Shown: positions 58,677 to 64,000 of the stretch, piece after piece
Layout of the letters: the number at the start of each line of letters is the position of its first letter
Numbering within the stretch: position 1 is the first letter of the stretch
DNA from: Limnanthes douglasii subsp. nivea
Lineage: Eukaryota; Streptophyta; Magnoliopsida; Brassicales; Limnanthaceae
Assembly (NCBI GenBank): GCA_036936605.1
Contig: JAUPFV010000004.1
Span: 141,466,973 to 141,530,972, forward strand
Reading direction: 5' to 3'
DNA length: 64,000 nt
Program-made: the position numbers and the translations under genes
Notes under the pieces: model-generated
Databases searched by the model: none
What the model saw: only the letters and a program-made list of their open reading frames with translations
What the model was told of the DNA's origin: nothing

Positions 58677-58720
58677 CTCTTTCCTACCCTGGTGGCGCGG
58701 GGAGGTTTTAATGAGGTGTC
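58677..58720 (+). other. Conserved post-pol block, copy in Element D
   Basis: 44 nt, starting CTCTTTCCTACCCTGG, about 55 nt after the pol stop. The copy in Element B differs by one base and the copy in A by about four or five. One frame would read SFLPWWRGEVLMRCP, but no start codon or longer conserved frame supports translation. It could act on RNA (processing, packaging, 3' end) or be a promoter or priming feature. Confidence 0.8.
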
Positions 58721-59133
58721 CGGGCTCTTTTATAAAATTTGATGCCTTCTTAAAAATTCGGAGTGTTTTTACTTAATAGTTCATTGTCAAATTTTTGTTT
58801 AAACACAGGCCGTCTTAAATTAAAGAAGTGATGACTACTTAAACATTTGTCATCGGAGAATTTAAACACTCTCACTTTAGAATGTTTATGAAATAACTAA
58901 GAGCTGTTTAAACATTAGCCACCAAAATTGAAAAATGAAAGAATGCAAGAGTTGTGCAAAGCAAAGATACCTATTAAAACAACCGAAGTTCCTTGGCCAT
59001 CCAAGGACTTTAAATTGTCAAATCAAAGCAAAACGATCTATACGGTCAAACACCGGACACAGTTACAAAAATGCCTTGGCCTTCCAAGGACTTTAGTTTA
59101 ATCAAAACAAAAGGTAAAAAAATAATTGATATT
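58721..59133. other. Spacer between convergent pol and antisense gene of Element D
   Basis: 58790-58930 has loosely repeated TTAAACA(T/C)T phrases. Two hairpins, CCTTGGCCATCCAAGG (58991-59006) and CCTTGGCCTTCCAAGG (59074-59089), have 6-bp arms and sit in an 83-bp tandem duplication that shares ACTTTA after each. They lie between two converging genes, a place for transcript ends. No ORF. Confidence 0.6.
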
Positions 59134-60652
59134 CTAAGACTGAGCCATTGAAGATGGCTCAGCCTCACTCGTTTTCTTCTTCTTGAGGTCATCATTCTCC
59201 TCATTTGGACTCTCCACGGTGTTCTCTTCCTCATCAGATGAGGATGCACTGGAGTAATCAAACTTGTCACCATCATCCATTGTATGGAATGGAAGGTCTG
59301 GATACTCTACAAAAGTCCATAAGTCTCCCAGATTCCTCTTCGGAAACTTCTCGTGAAAAAGCAAGACCATGTCCGACTTCACCTTGGCATACATTTCTTC
59401 CTGACATTCTATCACCTGGTTGGTATAAGCATCGATCTTGGCTTGAATTTTGGCCTCTTGCCCCCTTAGCAAATCAGCTTTTTCTTGTGCGTCCTTGGAC
59501 ACCGAGTCCTCGAGTGTGATCTTGTCGTTGGTCAAAGTATGAATGACTTGATCCTTGGCCTTCACTTCCTCTTTCGAAGAGGAGAGATCTTTCTCTAACC
59601 CGGACTGCTTTTCCCGAAGGTCTTTGATAGTGTCTTCTAAGGTAGCTACCTTTGTGGTCCAACCCTCCTGACTCTTCTTTAACTCCTCGTTTTCTCTCTT
59701 CAGAACATCAGCATTTTGGGTGGCAATGAGGAGGTCGTTGGATAGCTTCTCCTTGTCATAATTAAGGGCAGTAATGATAGCTGACTGACCTCGCACTTGC
59801 TTCTCCAGGACCAACACTGGCTGAATATTACTCAGTATAGAGTGAGTTATAACATCTCTTTCACTTAAAACGGTGAAAGATTTAACATTGAAGGTAACAG
59901 TTTTCGAAGTACTTGGAGGGAGGTAGGGCCTAACAAAGTCATCCCTGGGGAGGTTTTCAAAATAGTCACCAAGTCCTTCAAGCCCTGTAATGTCGACACC
60001 GTCAATACTGATGTCTCCTCCTCCAACCTCATCAGTTCGAAAGTCACCAGGGATCTCTTCTGCTCTTGTTGGATCAGTAGGGTCTATAGGAGGGAGAGGC
60101 TCCGGAGGCCGGAGAGAAAGTTCATCACCCCCAGAGGTATTTTTCTTCTTTGCCTCCTTGTCCTTGCTTTCTGCTCCCTGTTTCTTGTCTCTCTTAGGAA
60201 CCCTTGGGGTTTTGGAGATCCTACCTCTTCCGTAGCACTCTCATGCTCTACTACTTCTAGGAGATCAGCATCAATCTGACTTGGAACTGGCCCCTCTTGG
60301 TTTATTGGAGCAGTTTCCTCCGTCTCGGCAGGATTAGCCTCAACCGCACTCTTCTTTCCCTTCCCTTTTTTGCCTTTCATCTTACTTAGGGCTTTGGCTC
60401 AACCAGGCAAATACAGTGACCCGTCCGGTACGTGTGTTCTCTTAAGGACTACCTCCGGAGGGAGTGGAGTGGTAAGTTCTTACCAGGATAAGTCCCTCTG
60501 GCCAGTAGTGTTCCAGAGGTGGGACCTTGCAAGACTGCCTCCGGTAAAGGCGTTGTGAAAACGATTTCCCCACTTTTCAGCAGCCCAAGTGTTGATCTTG
60601 GTACAAGTGGTCTGCCCGGCCTTTAGATGATCATTGGAGTCTTTAGACAGCA

Positions 60653-60718
60653 CTGTAAAAAAACAAGTTAGATAAATTTATAAAGTATGAAGATGGGAAT
60701 TAGAGGCTGGATTCTTAC
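60653..60718 (-). other. Predicted 66-nt intron in the antisense gene of Element D
   Basis: On - GTAAGAATCC begins at 60718 and TTTTTTTACAG ends at 60653, ideal plant splice sites with a T-rich stretch before the AG. Splicing joins the WRSDG-coding end to a frame that continues to match Elements A and B. Without it the protein stops after HLHTL, 14 codons in. The length is near the lower limit for plant introns. Element B has a comparable gap (8056-8141). Confidence 0.7.
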
Positions 60719-62178
60719 CATCACTTCGCCATCTGCTGGTGAGGAGACTTGGGTTGGTACCGGCTTTGATCTTCCTCCCATTCTCCCAAGCACCACTCAC
60801 AAATAAAAAGTGAGTCCTCCAATTTCTCTCCGACTCGAGTAGGTCATCCACTATTTTATAGTTATCATCCATGTTGAAGTGATAGAAGGGGATATGGTGG
60901 TTTCTGCAGAAGCTAGCCACAGTTGCGAATTCCTCCATTAGAAGAGGAATTCCGGAGAGCTTGTAGGCCATGATACAGGCCATGAGAGTGTACCAGGCGT
61001 TAGGGCTCAGTTGACTTGGGCAAAGCTTGATGAGGTGGAAGTATCTGACTATCTCCGGATCTAAGGGAAACCTTAGTCCCAAGTTAAAGAGTTCAGTGAA
61101 GATAACTACTTCACTGAGCTTGCAGTCCATCGTTGTTTCAGGGTCTATTGGGATCCTTATTTTTACGTTCTCCGGAATCCTCCACTTTGTTCGCATCCGA
61201 CCCAGTTCGGCTGTGTGAATGAAAGCATAGGTAATTTTTTGTAAAGCAAGTAGATACTTAACACTGACCTTGTGGAAACAAGGTCCCACTTTTCCCTCAA
61301 GGATCTCCGGCAGATCTAGATGCCTTAGGCACAGCTTTTCTTTGCCTTTATCCTTCTTGGCAGCACCAGCATCACTCGTTTGTCCGAAGACTTCGGACTC
61401 AAACGAAGATTCTTCGGTAGAATCCTCCATTACTTCCTCCATTACCAAGGAGGGGTTTTCAGTTGATCTTGGGTGAGGAGAGTTAGAGATTGGCTCAGTT
61501 TGCCCCCCGGATTGTTGGGTTTCTCTGGCCCCTTGAACGTTGGTTTCCGGCTGGGGCTCAGATGCGGTAGTTTCTTTTCGGAGACTTGAGCTAGATGCCT
61601 CCGGTCCGGACATCTTGTCCTTAGGAATTTTCATGGGTGCCTCTGACCCTTTGTCACTGTCCTTGGCCCTTGATTTGGAAGGTGTACCTTTTTTAGCCTG
61701 CCCTTTTACCAGGCGACCTCTTCTCCGATCAACTAGTTTATTGGGAGAGACATCTGCATCTGATCCCATGGCGATAAATGGAGAAGGCTTCTTGAAACTG
61801 GTAACTGCTTGCCTTGGTTCAACAGTGGGCTCCGATTCCTGAACCGACGAGCCTGAAACGATTGGTGAAAGATTGGTTTGAAACAATCTCCTCGGTTTAA
61901 CGCTCCTGGTTGAAGAAGAGCCCTGGTCAGGCTCTGTGTTTGAAATTTCTGGTTTGTCGATAGGGGAAGTAGGAAGTCCTGCAACAATGCGCCTTTCTCG
62001 TTCGACTTTTTGAACCTTTTCTAACTCTGATAGATTAAGCCACCCGCCTTTGATTAAAGCGTTCCTAGCTGTGAATATAAACTCACAACCAAAAAGAAGT
62101 ATTTGTGTTTGAGAGAGAAAACTCTGAATTTTGGCAAAGTAAGTATGAAGATCATGGTAAAATAGTAAAGAAGTGATT

Positions 62179-62186
62179 AATTTATA
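62179..62186 (-). promoter_or_regulatory. TATA box for the antisense gene of Element D
   Basis: On - CACTATAAATTAATC. It matches in sequence and place the TATA boxes of A and C. An expected start of transcription about 30 nt on would lie near 62150. Confidence 0.6.
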
Positions 62187-62353
62187 GTGAACACACAAAA
62201 AGATGCTTTGATACCTAGGAGAATTCGAAAGGATTGCAATGATTAAGGAACGGTGCTGATGTCATCTTCATTAAATGAAGAGGTTACTTTTTGGAGAAGG
62301 TGGGAGCAAAATTCTAGGTGAAAAAACGGCTGAAGTAACGAACCAGAGAGAGA

Positions 62354-62359
62354 CACGTG
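62354..62359 (-). promoter_or_regulatory. G-box upstream of the antisense gene of Element D
   Basis: CACGTG within GACACGTGTC, 168 bp upstream of the TATA box and 170 bp from the 3' LTR. Element B has ACACGTGTC at the equivalent place (6508-6513). Confidence 0.45.
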
Positions 62360-62512
62360 TCCCACGAACTCTGACAAGAAACCGTTTAGTTTTCAAGAAC
62401 TTTTTTCAGTCTGGGTAAAGCTATAACATAGTTCGAAGGACCTGTCCGGATGTAACTGTCACCAGCAACAAACTGTTTTCTAGGTCTTGCCAAAGGTTTT
62501 TGAACACCACCT

Positions 62513-62523
62513 AAAAAAAGGGG
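62513..62523 (+). promoter_or_regulatory. Polypurine tract of Element D
   Basis: AAAAAAAGGGG, followed by CTAC and the 3' LTR at 62528. It would prime plus-strand DNA synthesis. The CTAC spacer is also seen in Element A, and a TAC in C. Confidence 0.9.
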
Positions 62524-62527
62524 CTAC

Positions 62528-62947
62528 TGATGAGTCCGGATTCTGTCGCCACATTTTATGGGAACCGGACAGGGTCAATTCGGACAATGTCCACCTTACC
62601 GGACAAGGGCAGTTCGGACACCATCATCCACTAAACTATCCGAACAGAACTAAAGTACTTAAAACCTAATCACTTTTTGACTAAGCTTCCTATTTACTTA
62701 CTTAGAACTAATGGGTCTTTAAACTCGACCCGAGTCCATTAAACACGACCCGAAAGCCCATGTGGCCCAAATATGAGGGTATAAATACCCAACCACCAAC
62801 ATTAAATAAGGGTGAATGAAAATTAAATACAACCAGACAGCTAAATTCTCCCTCTACATTCTACCCAAACATTAAATACTCTCAAAACTCCACAAAACTC
62901 TAAACAAAAATTACAAACTTACCCTCAGACGAAAATAAACCACACTA
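62528..62947 (+). repeat. 3' LTR of Element D
   Basis: 420 bp, same as the 5' LTR except for about 14 substitutions and one inserted G near 62824. It ends in CACACTA, with T in place of the C of the canonical terminal CA. TATAAATA at 62780-62787. Followed directly by the target duplication ACATC (62948-62952). Confidence 0.95.
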
Positions 62948-62952
62948 ACATC

Positions 62953-64000
62953 TAAATTCACTCCCATTAAATTTTACAGTCCATAATAATGTACTAAGTT
63001 TATCTCAAGACTAAACGATACCATAAGTTTGAAAGATCATGGTATCATTGATAAGATATTTTCTTGAATACCATAAATGAATATCTCAAGTATTAAGAAA
63101 ATCAAAATCTTCGCAATTCTTGATTCTGGGCGAGATTTCGTCATAGCCAGACGATACTTTGGCTACATTTAATGGCCACTTGCAAGAGCGACACCAAGTG
63201 ACATAGTTTTAGAACTTTACTATTTCAAATAAGAAATTTAATAAGAGGAAACTTAAAAGTTAAAATCAAATACAAAAAAAAAATTAATGTATTTTGGATT
63301 GCGAAGATTACATCCACGGACAACGAAAACTAATTTTATAGAAAAATATTTACAATAAACTCTAGAATACAATTAACGCATTCACTTTTCTTCTATTACA
63401 AAGCGTCACATGAATATTAAGGAAAGCTTACAAAAGGAATTATGCTTCTCAGTACTTCTCTCAATGGAATTTCTAACTTTTTTCTCTCAAAACTCAGTTT
63501 AACCATTTGGTAACATATTATAGCTACTCTCTCAAGATACAAGAGGTTTCTTCATATTTTTTTTCACTATTTATTGAACCAATAATGGGTGACCTAGAGT
63601 AGTTTTCAACATATTCCAAAAACAACCAAGAAGTAATGGTAGCAGCCACCCTGAAATTCATATTGTCAATACATACTGTCAAGTAATGATATCATTTCTC
63701 AATACCTCACAATAGTATTATTTTATCCCCCCGCTAAGCACGCTCATATTAATACCTTAATAAACCTTGGGATCTTCCATCCATTTAGAATTTACACATA
63801 ATAATAATAATAATAATAATAAAAATCAATCTTATCTAGAGACATAGATGTATATTTAGAGGCTTGAAAATTAAGTCTCTGCATCGAAGTTCCATGAGGT
63901 TTTATCCTTGGAGTTCGGTTCTAATAGAACCTTATACACAAGTCTAGGAATATTTCATTCCTTTAGGTTATGGAAAAATTCATTACACCTGAGTCTTGGT
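62953..64000. other. Right flank of Element D, nothing recognised
   Basis: AT-rich with no coding frame longer than chance. (AAT)n at about 63798-63822 is the only clear repeat. It continues the pre-insertion site interrupted by Element D. Confidence 0.5.

Larger units (their letters stand above)
59134..62198 (-). pseudogene. Antisense gene of Element D (Transposase_28-like domain, coiled coil, acidic tail)
   Basis: Exon 1 (62198 to 60719) is open: ALIKGGWLNLSELEKVQKVE, a long Ser/Pro/basic region, then the folded domain at about 61330-60740: YLLALQKITYAFIHTAELGR, KIRIPIDPETTMDCKLSEVV, LGLRFPLDPEIVRYFHLIKL, NAWYTLMACIMAYKLSG, FYHFNMDDNYKIVDDLLESE, WRTHFLFVSGAWENG. The M at 62198 lies upstream of the TATA box, so the true start is further in. 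A 66-nt intron follows. Exon 2 reads INTWAAEKWGNRFHNAF, has TAA (60482-60480) and TGA (60401-60399), a basic stretch (KGKKGKGKKS), a frameshift near 60228, then a coiled coil and SDMVLLFHEKFPKRNLGDLW with an acidic tail to 59134. Function unknown; the name Transposase_28 does not imply catalysis. Confidence 0.8.
52563..62947 (+). mobile_element. Element D: structurally complete Tat-like Ty3/Gypsy retrotransposon with an antisense gene
   Basis: Both LTRs, primer site, gag, protease, RT, two RNase H domains, integrase, post-pol block, antisense gene and polypurine tract are present in 10385 bp. The target duplication ACATC is seen at 52558-52562 and 62948-62952. The LTRs differ at about 14 substitutions and one 1-bp indel over 419 bp (by-eye count), so insertion is fairly recent but not new. 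Single stops and two T-run frameshifts interrupt gag-pol; most may be corrected easily in relatives. The tandem RNase H domains place it in the Tat lineage. Confidence 0.93.

Noticed and set aside
59205..59519. A + strand ORF of 104 codons inside the antisense gene of Element D
   Set aside because: It is the shadow of the coiled-coil coding strand and matches nothing.
60380..60482. A second intron in the antisense gene of Element D (GTAAGA at 60483)
   Set aside because: The frame continues through this stretch and aligns with Element B; the two stops are better read as point mutations, and splicing would shift the frame.
62160..62198. ATG at 62198 as start of the antisense protein of Element D
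   Set aside because: It lies upstream of the conserved TATA box and its first 40 residues have no counterpart in A, B or C.

Overview
This is a repeat-rich, AT-rich stretch of a flowering-plant nuclear genome, most likely a eudicot. Nearly every recognisable sequence is a plant transposable element: Tat-lineage Ty3/Gypsy elements with a second RNase H, Ty1/Copia, L1-type LINEs with an RNase H tail, a TRIM, a Stowaway MITE, a tRNA-derived SINE, hAT and MULE transposase remnants. No intact host gene was found. The only host-derived coding sequence I recognise is a broken fragment of phosphoglycerate mutase near 30.5-30.8 kb. There are no bacterial or organellar features.

Layout. 1-5.9 kb: Element A, a decayed Tat-like retrotransposon on +, its 5' part outside the window. 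6.0-11.9 kb: Element B, a related one on -, so A and B meet 3' end to 3' end. 12.0-12.45 kb: a TRIM. 12.45-19.9 kb: tandem and direct repeats around a decayed LINE (13.3-18.3 kb). 20.86-21.13 kb: a Stowaway MITE. 22.1-26.0 kb: a second, 5'-truncated LINE. 26-29.7 kb: AT-rich sequence with nothing recognised. 29.9-32.5 kb: two Gypsy LTR fragments in inverted orientation around the phosphoglycerate mutase fragment and a Gypsy protease remnant. 33.1-36.7 kb: a broken hAT transposase (-) and a decayed ORF (+) diverging from one palindromic, TATA-bearing region. 36.8-44.6 kb: AT-rich DNA and a MULE pseudogene with an OTU-like part. 45.2-45.5 kb: an Au-like SINE with 12-bp target duplications. 46.1-49.5 kb: a Copia remnant (-). 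49.5-52.4 kb: Element C, a 3' piece of another Tat-like element (+). 52563-62947: Element D, a structurally complete Tat-like element with 419/420-bp LTRs and the 5-bp target duplication ACATC.

The thread through the window is the Tat-like family. All four copies carry, between pol and the 3' LTR and on the strand opposite gag-pol, a gene for a protein with a disordered basic N-terminus, a central domain resembling the plant 'putative gypsy-type transposon' family (Transposase_28), a lysine-rich linker, a coiled coil and, in B and D, an acidic tail. Three copies keep a TATA box at the same place upstream of that gene, two keep a G-box farther upstream, and D shows a 66-nt intron. A 44-bp block just after pol is almost identical in B and D and recognisable in A. 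Extra ORFs in Tat-lineage elements are known as a class; the linked promoter, intron, C-terminal box and post-pol block are what I would look at first. The second candidate is the palindromic bidirectional promoter near 34.9 kb.
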